Source of the DNA: Heterohyrax brucei
Lineage: Eukaryota; Chordata; Mammalia; Hyracoidea; Procaviidae
Length of the DNA: 64,000 bases
Reading direction: 5' to 3'
NCBI GenBank assembly: GCA_028571685.1
Contig: CM053144.1
Coordinates: 98,362,171-98,426,170, forward strand
In this document: positions 1-10,541 of the stretch, one piece after another
How positions within the stretch are numbered: the first letter of the stretch is position 1
Layout of the letters: every line of letters starts with the position of its first letter
Notes under the pieces: generated by a model
Database searches by the model: none
Seen by the model: the letters and a program-made list of their open reading frames with translations, nothing else
Told to the model about the DNA's origin: nothing
Program-made: the position numbers and the translations under genes

Positions 1-475
1 CAGAACCCGGAGACTGTGGCAGGATGGTACAGTGGGCTTCCCAGCTCACATGGAGAGATGCTTACAGTGGGCACACTGAACCATGGAGCAAGACAGCTGA
101 GTTGCTTCAGGCAGGAGTTTTGCTGGTGGAGTAAGGTGCCTCCAGGCACTTAGTGGCAGAGCTGAACAGCTTTGTAACACTGGACCAAGCACGAAAGAGG
201 TCAGGCCCAAGTAGGGGCTGAGGGTTGAGAGAGGAAGTCTGTCCTGAGGACTGTGGGGAGTCCTATATGGCCAGGAATAACAGAATGAGCTGTCTTGCAC
301 TGAAGAGGGGACACTTGGTCTACATGCCTCCTGATTCTAATTCTGATTTATAACCTGTTGATCCTGATTCCAACTTGCAACCCGTTGCTTCCCCAATAAA
401 CCTCTGTAAAGAATGACATGGTGCAGGTTTCTGACTTCCTTTACAAGGAGGAAGGAAAATCAAAACCAACAGGTC
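1..475 (+). mobile_element. LTR-like sequence (ERV-derived, family not named), sense, 5' end outside window
   Basis: The reverse complement of this stretch resembles the antisense LTR-like sequences at 994-1870 and 18250-19030. Shared features are a 'caggatcaacagg' motif, a stretch rich in 'aatcagg' words and a 'gtgcaagacagctc'-like block. A polyadenylation signal AATAAA lies near 394-399, as expected of an LTR R region. Around 60-180 it carries the antisense form of a module containing 'gaggcacc', also seen at 1290-1380 and 59400-59600. No coding capacity is visible. Assignment to an endogenous-retrovirus LTR is inference from composition, poly(A) signal and recurrence; the family name is unknown to me. 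Confidence 0.5.
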
Positions 476-1870
476 AAGGCTCATTCCTGTGAAGTGGAGG
501 TCAGACATGCCTCTCCTTTTGTTGCAGTTATCTAGGGCTGCTGTAACAGAAATACCACAAGTGGATGGCTTCAACAGAAGGTTATCCTCTCACAGTCTAG
601 TAGGCTAGAAGTCCAAATTCAAGGAGTCAGCTCCAGGGGAATATTCCTTGTTACCAGCTTTCTCCTGTCCTAGGAGCTTCTCAGAGCAGGAACCCCAGGT
701 CCAAAAGATGCAGTCCCGTCTTTCTTGGTGCTATCAGATTCCCATATCTCTTTGCTCACTTCTCTGTTTTATATTTGAAAGGAGATTGACTTAAGACACA
801 ATCTAAACTTGTAGACTGAGTCCTAACTCATTAACAAAACTGCCTCTAATCCTGTCTCTTTAACATCATAGAGGCAGGAATTCCAACACATGGGAAAATC
901 ACATCAGATGACAAAACAGTGGACAATCACACAATACGGGGAATCAAGGCTTACCCAAGTTGACACACATTTGAGGGGACACAATTCAATCCTCCAATCT
1001 TTTTACCAGTTCTGACACCAATCATCCTTCCACAGGACTCTCTCCTTCCCTGCTGGGTTCAAAAATTCATTGTAGTGGCCACACACACAATGGCCTTCTC
1101 AGTTACGGGGTTTCTTAGGGAAGTACCAGGTTACAAATCAGGTTCAGAAATGCTCAGGATACAGTTCTTCCATCAGGACAGCCTCTTCTCATCTGTGCCC
1201 ACATGTACATCTCTCTGACCCCTGGGCCTCCGAGCGCCTCAGCCCAGCCTCTGCTCTGTTCTGGCAAGTGTTACAAAGCTCCTTTATTCTAGCTCTATTG
1301 ATAAGTGCCCAGAGGCACCCCACTCCACCACGAAGCCTCGTGCCTGAAGGTGCTTGGCTTTCTCACTCCATGGGCTCAGAACTCCACCATGCCGTCTCCT
1401 GCTAGTCTTGTCGTTCGGGTTGCCTCTGCTGTCACCATTAATCTATTGCTATTCCCAGCTGCCTCTGATTTTACCGGTCTCCTACTCTCTTCCCATTCTG
1501 CGGCCTCTCTCTGTCTTCTGTGTTACAGATCCTCTCTCTCTCTCTTTACCCCTGCCTCCCTTTAAACTCAGAGGATGACAAAACTGACCAACCCTCTTGT
1601 TAGTGTTCCATGTACCTTATTTGCATCATTCCAACCCCACAAAGTGTCATGCACCATATTTACATTTTAACAAGCTATCCCCTCTGTGGGGATATGCACT
1701 TCCTTTGCATAGATTTTGGGGGAGTTACAAGGCTAGAATGGAAATTTTAAGTAGCTCACTGCACTACAATCCCATAACTGTGAGTACAGTCTGTGTATTC
1801 TGTATGGCCACTGCAATTAGTTATAGAACCCAACAGGGAAGTAGAGAGTCCAGTGAGAGGAACAGCTGGT
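476..1870 (-). mobile_element. Antisense LTR-like sequence of the same family, interrupted at 520-993
   Basis: The flanks of the MaLR insertion at 520-993 join to match one continuous sequence at about 18200-18350: 'gtagaggtaagac' there corresponds to 'gtggaggtcagac' here, and 'tttatcaattctgac' corresponds to 'tttaccagttctgac'. The rest (994-1870) has the same pyrimidine-rich middle and a 'ttatttgcat'-type segment. It lies in the opposite orientation to 1-475, so the two LTR-like pieces are convergent. Open frames of 74-91 codons inside it have no recognisable domain and are treated as chance. Confidence 0.5.
520..993 (-). mobile_element. MaLR-type solo LTR, antisense, truncated at its 5' edge
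   Basis: It starts with 'tgttgcagttatctag', the reverse complement of a MaLR LTR end, followed by 'gctgctgtaacagaaatacca', and finishes in 'ggggacacaattcaat', the reverse complement of the LTR start. The same pattern recurs at 37683-38182, 55988-56504 and 57140-57628. The final 'ccatgaca' is missing. It sits inside the antisense LTR-like sequence, so it is younger than that element. MaLR LTRs are non-coding ERVL-related elements. Confidence 0.75.
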
Positions 1871-2155
1871 AACAGAATCGGTAAAAGCATTGGGGAGTGG
1901 AAGTATGCCTTCTGACTTCCACCTCATAGAAGTCAGCCTTGGGTTGATGATCTTGATTCTCTCTCCACCCCCTTGTGAAGTTAGAGGAGTCTGCCACAGC
2001 TATACCACCATTTTCACAAAACCCAGTGAAGCAGTTCTACTCTGCAACACATGAAGTCACCTTAAATCAAAATTGGCTCAATAGCAACCGGCCTGTGTGT
2101 TGAAGTGCTTTGCAGAAAAACAAAATAACAAGTGATAAACCAGGGTGGTGGCTGA
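1871..2155. other. No recognisable feature
   Basis: AT-balanced sequence without a repeat family or coding signal that I can identify. Confidence 0.4.
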
Positions 2156-2159
2156 TTAT

Positions 2160-2650
2160 TTCAGTATAAGATAGCTTCTTTGAGAAGATAAAGTTTAAGC
2201 AGAACACTAACAGAAGTACTGGAGCAAGCTATGTGTACATATAAGGGAACAGCACTCCAGAAATGAAAGTTCAAATATCCTTATATGAGAACACGCTGAT
2301 ATGTTCAGGGAACAAGAAAGCCAGTGTTCTTGAACCCAGAAAGCAAGACGGACAATATATGGAGATGAGAGTAAAGATTAGAGGCAGAAATCAGGGAATG
2401 AAGGGCTCCAAAGACCATGGTAAGTACTTTGTATTTTGTGTTACATGTGATTGGAAGCCTTAAGATGGTAGTGAGCAGAGGAGTAAAACTGTTGACTTAA
2501 TGCTTTAAAAGAATCTCTGGTACTACCAAATTGAGAAAATACTGGGAGAGAACCAGAGTTGAAGTAGAGACTCCAGGTACACTGCTCTAGAAAAGAATTA
2601 ACGGAGATTAGATTAGAATGTAGAGCCAGAGGTGATGGAAATTCTGGACT
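2160..2650 (-). repeat. Ancient L2 fragment, antisense
   Basis: Words such as 'agggaacagc', 'ttcagggaacaagaaagcc' and 'ttggaagcctt' followed by 'gagcagaggag' follow the order expected for the reverse complement of the mammalian L2 3' region. The match is by recalled pattern and is diffuse, as expected for an element of this age. A 66-codon frame at 2263-2463 is a chance frame. Confidence 0.4.
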
Positions 2651-2826
2651 GAGGATGTATTAAAGTAAAGCTTATAAAATTTACTAAAGATTTAGATGCG
2701 ATATGTGAAATAAAGAAGTCTAACATCAATCTAAGGCCTTCCTTGGAATGATTAGATGAATTGTACCATGTGGAAGCCAAAGAACTAAAACAGTAAACAG
2801 TGCTGAAATATTACATGAATACAAGT

Positions 2827-3356
2827 CTGACAATTAAGTTAGTGAACTTAATTGTTCTAAGTGCTACATATCTCATTGCTGAGTATCACTACTGTCACCT
2901 TTGAAATACTCCCATTGGAAAGCTATGTACCAGCCCCAGAGCCTGGTCCATCCTTCAGAGCAATTAGGGAACTCTTTCCAGAATAGCTATTGCACGTGGT
3001 GACAAGGTGGCAAGTTCACAGATTTAATTGTACAGTTGTCTGTAAGGGAGTTTAGCTGTTGGAAGACCCTCCACACTCACCTGATCTGGCCACCCATGAC
3101 TTTTTTCTCGAAGATAAAGGAAATATTAAAACGAAGACATTTTGATGACATTGAGGACATTAAGGGTAACACACAACAGTTCTGATAACCATTCCAGAAA
3201 AAGAGTTTCAAAATTGCTCTGAAGAGTTGACTAGATGCTGGCATGGGCGCATAGCTTCCCAAAGGGGGTACTTTGAAGGCAACCATTGTGATATTCAGCA
3301 ACGAGGTATGTAGTACTTTTTCTAGGGTGAGCTCATAAACGTAACTGGCAGTCCAC
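2827..3356 (+). mobile_element. Internally deleted mariner-type DNA transposon
   Basis: The left end reads 'gtctgacaattaag', and an imperfect inverted copy ('aacgtaactggcagtc') is present near 3337-3352, so both terminal inverted repeats can be seen. Between them, 3075-3290 translates in broken sense frames to the mariner transposase C-terminal region: an SPDL motif, then HDFFLE where the third catalytic aspartate lies, then a W-x-G-R-IAS-x-x-GYFEG segment. The N-terminal DNA-binding region and first two catalytic aspartates are absent, so it is a dead, nonautonomous copy. The 111-codon minus-strand frame at 3077-3412 is only its shadow. Confidence 0.75.
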
Positions 3357-3449
3357 ATATTGCAGTAAATGAGAATGACGACAGGTATAACGAAGGAGAA
3401 AACAGTGGACAATGCAGCTTGGAGCAGCAGTTAGAGGGAGTGTGTCACG

Positions 3450-3960
3450 ACCCTTACCTGTTCAGAAACCTTCTGTGACTTCCCATTGTTATTGTTTTGC
3501 AAGGGCAGGGACCATGTCTTACTTGCTTTGTATCTAAGTTTCAAATGTCCTGCATAACCTGGATGCTCACTGAGTATTTGTGAAACAAAGAACAAGTGGA
3601 ATAGCTGTACAACAGAATATACGGCTCCTAAAGACTTTTCCCAACATTTTCCATTGCCCCATGCCCTGTTCTCCAGCCCCACCACACTGCTCTATATTTC
3701 TGAATCTACCTTGCATTATTCCACACCCATGCCTATCATGTTAATGACGATCTCCCAGCCCAGATGATTTTCTCACACCTCCACCACTTTTGAAAACCTC
3801 TTGTTTTAGGACTCAAACACATACCACGCCCACTAAGAAACTATGTTTTCATACCGCTTTCCCACCTCTGTGCCTGCTGCACCATGCTCCACTCACATCT
3901 AAAATAGTACTTTGCAGAGCTTCCCTTGGATTGGAGCCACATTTGTCTCCTCTTTTAGAT
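3450..3960 (+). repeat. L2 fragments, sense
   Basis: 3455-3595 contains 'gaaaccttctgtgacttccc' and then 'gggcagggaccatgtctta' plus 'gctcactgagtatttgtg', the order of the L2 3' end. The following 365 bases are a looser, pyrimidine-rich L2-like stretch. Old and fragmentary, with no intact frame. Confidence 0.5.
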
Positions 3961-4259
3961 AATTAAGTAAATCCAGAGCAGAAAAAAAAAACTTTTCTTA
4001 TTTTTATTTTTGCCTCTCTAGCTAGGAATTTTTCACAATTCATTACAGATTCACCAAATATTATAATTGGACTCAATTATAATGAATTAGAAACTGGCAG
4101 GAAAGTATCTCTTCTAGCTAAAATGCCATCAGTATAGTATCTATACTTTCAAATTATTTTGCCTAGGAAATAATTCTGAAATCATGAGTTGTTTTTAATG
4201 AACATTCTGCATTTGAGGGATAAGAAACTCTGCTCACTTTCAGCTGATGGTAAGTTTTC

Positions 4260-4715
4260 AGAAACCACCCAGAGCCTCCTGACAGCCTGGCTGTCCTCTC
4301 CGTTGTGCCACTGCTCCGCCCGTGCTCAGTTACCTGCCGTCTCCTGCACCTCATCTCTCACAACTCTTCGTGCCTGTTCTTCTCTCCAGCTGGGATGCCC
4401 TTCCCCACTTCTACCTTCGCAAAGCCCCAACTCAGCTTTCCAGATTTAACCCCAATGACTCCTCCCCTGTTAGTTCTTTTCTGTCCTGTTGGAAAAAAGT
4501 TGAGCACACAATCAACTGCTTCTTTAGTACATTATACATAACTCTCTCACAGTACTTGTCTTAATCCAGCAATTATCTGTCTTGAACTCCTTCCCAACCT
4601 ACCTTTGTGAAGGATAGGTTATGTATCCATTTTTGTATCACTAGGACTTTGTATCAGTGAAGAAAATGTCAGTGCTCAATAATCATTGAGGTGAATGAAC
4701 ACTTATGTCTTCATG
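4260..4715 (+). repeat. L2 3' region, sense
   Basis: The stretch shows the L2 order: a C-rich block with 'ctgttcttctctccagctgg' and 'tgcccttcccc', later 'cttgaactcc' and finally 'cagtgctcaataatcattg' followed by 'gaatgaa', which is the typical L2 terminus. Open frames of 78-86 codons here overlap each other in several phases and reflect composition only. Confidence 0.65.
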
Positions 4716-5725
4716 GCACTGCAAAGTAATCTTGTTTTAATCTTGTTATAACTTCTCATTTCAAAGATAAACTCTGACTAACTGTTTCTGGAGCCACAGA
4801 TGAAAATACTCCTACCAGTCAGGCAGTAGGGTGTTGCAGTAAACTACTTCCCTCCCCACAATTATGGATGGTTTTTTGTTTCATTTTTCCAAATCCCTTA
4901 AGCCTTTTCAATTACTGATTGTGTTATCCAGCTGTGTAATCAGCCTGAATGATAAACTGTCAGCAATTACTTTTTTAATGTAAATCATTTCTTTATCCTC
5001 AGGTCTGGGCTATATGTTCTTTGAGGGGCGATACAGGATGGGGAATGAAATGGGTTTTCTAGCAAGCGTGGTATGGAGTTTTATACTCATTGCTGATTTC
5101 ACATATCATTATGCATCCTGGAAGTAACTATCAATATAATTTCTGATCTAATTATGCTTAAAACGCAGGGAGTATTTCCCACCCTTGAGTCTAACAGATA
5201 AGATAAGCTATCTGATTCTGCCTTGACTTACAGTTTCACACTTTGAGCCATCTAACTTCTGAGTCTCATTTTATTCTGTTAAGAAAATAACTCCCTATGA
5301 ATAAAAAATTGATTCAGGATCACTTGTGGAAGACTAAGCAGGAAATCATGACTTGAGCTCTTCACTGCCAAAACACATCTATAACATTAACTTAGAAGAG
5401 TGATCACCAAGCTGTCTGGAAGACAAGAAACTTCTGCTCTGAAGTTTCTGCTCAGACAGAAAGCACACACACAACAACTTCTTGCTCTTTTTAAGGAAAA
5501 GTTGCTTTTATATATATAGTAACACCTCTTCCATAAGTCTGAAGGCAGGATCTGGCATATACAAGAAAGAGAAATTTAGGTTTGGAACATTAAAACTCAA
5601 AGCTAGGTCAGCTACTATTTACCATTCAAACATAAGTACAGAGAAAATGCCAGCAAATAAATAACTATACTAAAATGCAATTAGTTCTCAAGTCCACTAA
5701 GGTCTTTTCTTAATTAAGTCATCTA
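4716..5725. other. No recognisable feature, AT-rich
   Basis: I see no repeat family, splice-flanked exon or open frame with a known domain. Only short chance frames are present. Confidence 0.4.
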
Positions 5726-6550
5726 CATGGCTTTTGGTACTTATGAAACTCTGCCACAGTTGCCCCCCTCACCCTGGAAGCCCACTAAGCCAGGGTTTCT
5801 ACTTGTGGCTTGCCCCATGGCACCTTGTCCAGAGCATGGTTTGTGTGGTTTGAATTTGGCACTGAAACCACATGTATGCATAAACCAGGGCCTTGGAGCC
5901 TTCACAGAGTCCCAGTAACTGTGTCCTGCCTGACCTGATCCAGGACCTGACCTCCACAAGCCAGCAGGGCAGTCTCCAACATACAGCTGCACTCAGACCC
6001 ATTTAAGGAGCAAGAAGTCCCCTTTCTACAGTGACTCATCACCCAGATCTCCTATGGTGGGTATGAAAGGGCCCAGAGTTTTGGATTTCAGGCACTAATT
6101 CCTGTCTCCTGGGACTGGAGGACATAAAATCTCCCCAGTCCTGTGGAGCCAGGAGCCCCTGGTCTCTTGTCTCCTTGATCCCACATCATTCCTTGTTTGC
6201 CTGCAAACAACAATTTCCATTTTCTGCTTCCCTTGAAACTGGTGGTGTAGTGTCTGCCTTATATTTATCAGCTGCTATGACAGGAGAAGAACCTGTGTTG
6301 GTAACAAATTTTAGCAACTCTACCAGGATCCATGGACTCAGAGACCTGGCAGAGACCTGGGCAGTGAGTATCTTGTCCCCCACAACCCCTTTCAGCATGG
6401 CCTGACCCTGTTGAGTCAGTGAGGAGTTTTGGGTGGCCACTGTGGTCCCTGCCTGGGATGAAGTCCCATGCACAAAAGAATAAATGTGTAAGCAGTTTCT
6501 GTATGCCAAAGCCAGTTCCGAAAAACCCCACAGCCTGAATACAAACAGCA
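5726..6550. other. GC-richer unassigned block
   Basis: This block is visibly richer in G and C than its neighbours. It contains 'agaataaatg', including AATAAA, near 6478-6486. A 121-codon minus-strand frame (6186-6551) and shorter overlapping frames on both strands exist, but the protein has no domain I recognise and no start context or splice signals support it. It could be an old LTR, a noncoding exon or plain unique DNA. Confidence 0.3.
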
Positions 6551-6554
6551 TAAA

Positions 6555-6755
6555 TAAGAGAATTAATATTTATTGTGCTATTTAAATCATCACACAGTTC
6601 TGAAAGTAATATGTTATTATTTGTACTTTAAAGAGGTTCTTGGGTGGCACAAGGTTAAGAAATGTATTCAGGATCACACATTGCCCAGGAAGTGACAAAA
6701 ACAAGAGCAAACCCAGTTCTGTCTTCAAAGCCCATGCTGTTATAACTACCAAGAT
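6555..6755 (+). repeat. MIR SINE, sense
   Basis: 'atatgttattatttgtac' then 'aggttaagaaatg', 'caggatcacaca' and 'acccagttctgtcttc' follow the order of the 3' half of the MIR core and tail. Ancient and diverged. Confidence 0.6.
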
Positions 6756-7229
6756 GCTTCTATGAATTCTCATCAGGTAAACGTGATTTAATGCTGCCCT
6801 TAGAGCAATATTCCTCTATTATGCAACATTCCAGGCAGATGGCAGATGGTTATTTTATACACACTACAAGTTACAAAGTCTGAGAGCCTGAGCACATAGG
6901 GAGAAGGTGTAGGGTTACAGATGAGACTCACAGTCAGGTAAATTAGACTAGTTTTTAAAACGGCTATCATTGGGCATGAATTGTAAGCCAGTAATTTTAA
7001 TGTCTATTTTACTAATACTTTCACAAAGTCTCAGTAAGTATATCATAGGTTAACTGTTTGAAAGGGAAGGGAGATGAAACAGTCAGAAAAAATACTTTGA
7101 GTCCCTTCTGAAAACCTACATGCATTTTAGTGTCTAATTTTATCAGCTCTTTGGTATCATCTTCTGCACAGGTTGCAGCTAGAAGCAGATATTCAGGGCT
7201 ACTAAGATTTCTTTCTCCCTCCTGCTACC
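6756..7229. other. No recognisable feature
   Basis: Nothing beyond scattered A/T runs is evident. Confidence 0.35.
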
Positions 7230-7277
7230 ACACTGAGTCAGAATAGACTCAACAGCAATAGATTTGGTTTGGTTGGT
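7230..7277 (+). repeat. AfroSINE 3' fragment, sense
   Basis: Only the tail remains: 'ctgagtcagaatagactcaa' followed by 'cagcaatagatttggtttgg'. Confidence 0.65.
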
Positions 7278-7711
7278 CCCCAGAGCACATAGATGCAGAA
7301 TGCTAGGTTAGTTTCAAAGTTTCACCCCAATATTACCTAAAATTCCAACATGTAAAAATTAATTTTGTTTAATAAGCAAAAATCTCTGAAAAGGTAAGGG
7401 AAATCAGGCACTTATAATTTAGAATCAGATTTGCTCAGACAGCTCTCTCCTGATGGCATGTGGGATGCATACATTATGTACACAGTAATTCTAATGGATG
7501 GAGAAGAATGGATAAAGCTTTGAAAGAGAGGAGCAGAGCAGGAAGAAGTGCCACCAAGAAGATTAACCAGAGGGCCATGAAAATGTAGAAATTTAGAAGC
7601 CCTAGCAACTCTAGCAATGACATCAACCTTGCACATGTACGAGTGCTAAGGTAGGAAAATAAATTTAATATAAGAAACATCTACACCAGCACTACTCAAA
7701 AACTAGGTTAT

Positions 7712-7912
7712 TACCTTGTCAGTTCAGACTCACTGTGACCCCACGTGTGTTAGAGCGGAACTGCACCACAGGGTTTCGACGCCCAGTTTTCCAGAAGCAG
7801 TTTACCAGGCTTTTCTCTCAAGGCACCTGGGGCGGGGGGGGGCACGACTCTAAGAGCCAACATTTCAGATGCCTCAGCACTTAAATGTTTGCACAACCGA
7901 GAGATTTCAGCA
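7712..7912 (-). repeat. AfroSINE variant, antisense, with G-run
   Basis: The order 'gactcactgtgacccca', 'gaactgcaccacagggttt', 'ttaccaggcttttctc' and then the tRNA-like head in antisense is that of the longer SINE variant seen also at 33181-33365 and 53930-54097. A run of ten or so G around 7831-7842 interrupts it. Confidence 0.7.
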
Positions 7913-8449
7913 CTGCTTAGGGGAGGAGATACTCCACCTAGCTATTGAGCTACCACGATACTAAACCCATCAGCTCTCACTCTCCGGGCAGCAGTTGCAG
8001 GGTGGGGGTGGGGAGATTGACTGTTGCTAGGGCAGCTGAAACTGCTGTGAAGGAGGCTGAGATACTCTCGGTTACTGCATCATCACTTTAGCCCTCAGGA
8101 AAATTCTGCTATAGTTCACTGTTATTAAAATTATTTTCTTTCTAGAAGCTGCTGGTAACTAGTCCAAATCTAGGTAAAATCAGAGTGCTTCTGCACTGTA
8201 TTTCTAAATAAGCCCACGGAAAATGTCAGAATAATGCAGGGCTTTCTCCAGCAACATGTTATGGAGTGTTTGCTTCTTTATAAAGTTTAGATGAAACCTT
8301 CCTGGAGTCTTAGATTTAGCCCTAAATAGCATTCTTACTGAACATTCTCTATTAAGTCAAGCATAAGAAGATGTTTGTCTATCAAGCAAGTACAAGAAGA
8401 AGCTTTTGTTTCCATACAAAGCATATTTGGTTAAAACCGACATCTTGTA
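7913..8449. other. No recognisable feature
   Basis: A short purine tract (ggtgggggtggggag) near 8000 is the only notable composition; no repeat or exon is recognised. Confidence 0.35.
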
Positions 8450-8605
8450 TCTGGTGGCATGGTAGTTAAGTACTACTGCTGCTAACCAAAAGGTCAGCAG
8501 TTTGAATCCACCAGGTGATTCTTGGAAACTCTAAGACAAAGTTCTACTCTGGACTATAGGGTCATTATGAGTTGGAATTGACTCAGCTGCAATTTTGTTT
8601 TTAGT
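8450..8605 (+). repeat. AfroSINE, sense
   Basis: Runs from 'ctggtggcatggtagttaag' through 'gctaaccaaaaggtcagcag' to 'tatgagttggaattgactca', a near full-length tRNA-derived SINE. Confidence 0.85.
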
Positions 8606-9501
8606 ATGTTAGCCAAAAATCGTTTAATGACAGCAAGGATGTAATTTTAGCTAGTTTTGTTGATTAAAACACAAGTGATATTCTCAGTTTTAATTCTGGA
8701 CAAAGTAGATCAGGAAGAAACTTTAAACTGCTGTACAGTGGACAAGAATAAAAGATACAGAAGAGAGTAAAAACTCTTTTTCATTTTTCTAAGTCAGCCA
8801 GTAAGTATACATAACCAGACCACTATTTCTCTTCATAAAGTCAGTTGATAAAAGACACTGGAAAACTTCAAAGTATAAAGTTACATAAATCTCTATTGTT
8901 TAGTGGTGTATAAATTTTCAATTTCTTTAGTGTACTGCCAAACCCAGCTGGGGAATATGACTTGAGTGCTCTAGAGCAAAATTAAAGCACTGCAAAACTT
9001 ACCCAGATTTTCTGCATTAGCTGAACTCTGGGAGATCCAAAGCCTGAGCTACAGGGAAAACACTCATAATAAAAGACTAATTCAAAGAGGTATTAACATT
9101 ATGTAAGTGTTTAGTGACCATTTAATAAAGAAAGTCCTTTGGGGATGAAAAATAATTCATCCAGTTCTAAGTGTTCACCAAAATACAATGTATTATAAAT
9201 TCATTCCCCCTGAAGCAGCAACAGTTCACTAATTCTGTTCCTTTCACAAGAAAGCTATTGAAGAACTGGAGACATAGCACAACCTATGAAAAATGAAGAG
9301 CTTTCAGTGTGAAAAAAATGAAATGAGTAAGTGTTAAAGACTAGGATTGCTCTGGTTTTCCCCTCCCAAATATCAACTTTGCACTACCTCAGAGATTAAC
9401 CAGTCTGTCTTCAAGGTGCACTCAACATTCACTTGTTTAAAGCTATTGGAAGGCTCTTAGAAGACTGAAAATTTAGTGGATAGTAAATAGCAGGCAAGGA
9501 T
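8606..9501. other. No recognisable feature, AT-rich
   Basis: I identify neither repeats nor coding signals. Confidence 0.35.
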
Positions 9502-9722
9502 TTCTGGTTGCACAGTTGTTACAGCACTCAGCTGCTAATCAGAAGGTTGGCAGTATGAACCCACCAGCCATTCTATGAGAGAAAAACATGGCATCCTGCT
9601 TCTGTAAACATTTACAGCCTTGGAAATCTTAGAGGGACTTTCTACTCTATCCTGCAGAGTCACTATGAGTTGGAATCTACTGGACAGCAATGGCTTAGGA
9701 TTTGAGTTTGGTTTTGGGAGGT
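9502..9722 (+). repeat. AfroSINE long variant, sense
   Basis: Head 'cagctgctaatcagaaggtt', then the extra middle segment 'ctgcttctgtaaacatttac' that marks the longer variant, then 'cactatgagttggaatctac' and a T/G-rich tail. Confidence 0.85.
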
Positions 9723-10324
9723 AGCAGGCCACTGAGAACTGAGAGATACTAGGAAAGGCTACCTTCAGTCAAGTTGACTCTAAAACCATTCTGACCTGGA
9801 AGCTAAAATTCTCATTCATTAAGTTACTTCTTCGATTTTTTTGTTGTTCATAACCACCTAATTACCTATAAACATAGTCTCAGAAACAGAATACACAATA
9901 ACATCCACAATACAATTACTTATAAATTCCTGTCTCAAGTTAACAAGAAAGTAAATTGACTACTGAAGGAATGAAACAGGGGCAAGAGTATTTTGCAGGA
10001 GTGGCGGCGGTGACAGGCACAGCCTTGAAGGCATGACCTAAGGGTAGTGGGGATTAGAAAACAGATAGGTTATGATGTATTCTGGAAGCCAGAGGGCTGT
10101 GCCAGGATCTTCAGACTTGGAGCAGCCAAATGAGGAAAGGAATGGCCTTGACAATTCATTCTCGCTTTCAGGCTCGTCCTGGACATTGTTCTAGTCAAAC
10201 AAAATTCTCTCCCTGGCTTTCTTTTCTGCCCCATATTGCAACTTTCTCTTCCCTGCTGTTTTCTTTCCTCCTTTTCCTGCTACAATATACTAAATATGTT
10301 GTTACATACAATAATCTATTTTCT
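9723..10324. other. No recognisable feature
   Basis: A 95-codon frame at 10130-10417 starts in unassigned DNA and runs into a MIR; it has no known domain. Confidence 0.35.
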
Positions 10325-10420
10325 ACTTTGAGTCCTTGCGTTGTTCCAGGAATTGCTCTATGTACATTCTTATGTTATTTAATGATCACAGTAATCCTCA
10401 GAGATTATTATCATTAGATA
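10325..10420 (+). repeat. MIR core fragment, sense
   Basis: 'ttgttccaggaattgctcta' followed by 'ttatttaatgatcacagtaa' and 'cctcagagattattatc' is the MIR core order. Confidence 0.6.
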
Positions 10421-10435
10421 ACAATTATCATTAGA

Positions 10436-10541
10436 TAATACCCACTGCTGCCGAGTCAGGTCCAACTCATAGTGACCCCAGAGGTCAGAGTAGAACTGCC
10501 CCACAGAGTTTCCAAGAAGCACCTGGCAGATTTGAACTGCG
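10436..10541 (-). repeat. AfroSINE 3' part, antisense
   Basis: Contains 'ccactgctgccgagtcaggt' and 'agtagaactgccccacagag'; the tRNA-like head is lost. Confidence 0.8.

Noticed and set aside
3077-3412. 111-codon minus-strand frame
   Set aside because: It is antisense to a mariner transposase remnant, whose sense translation gives recognised motifs.
6186-6551. 121-codon minus-strand frame as a possible gene
   Set aside because: No domain, no splice context and overlapping frames on both strands; chance is the simplest explanation.
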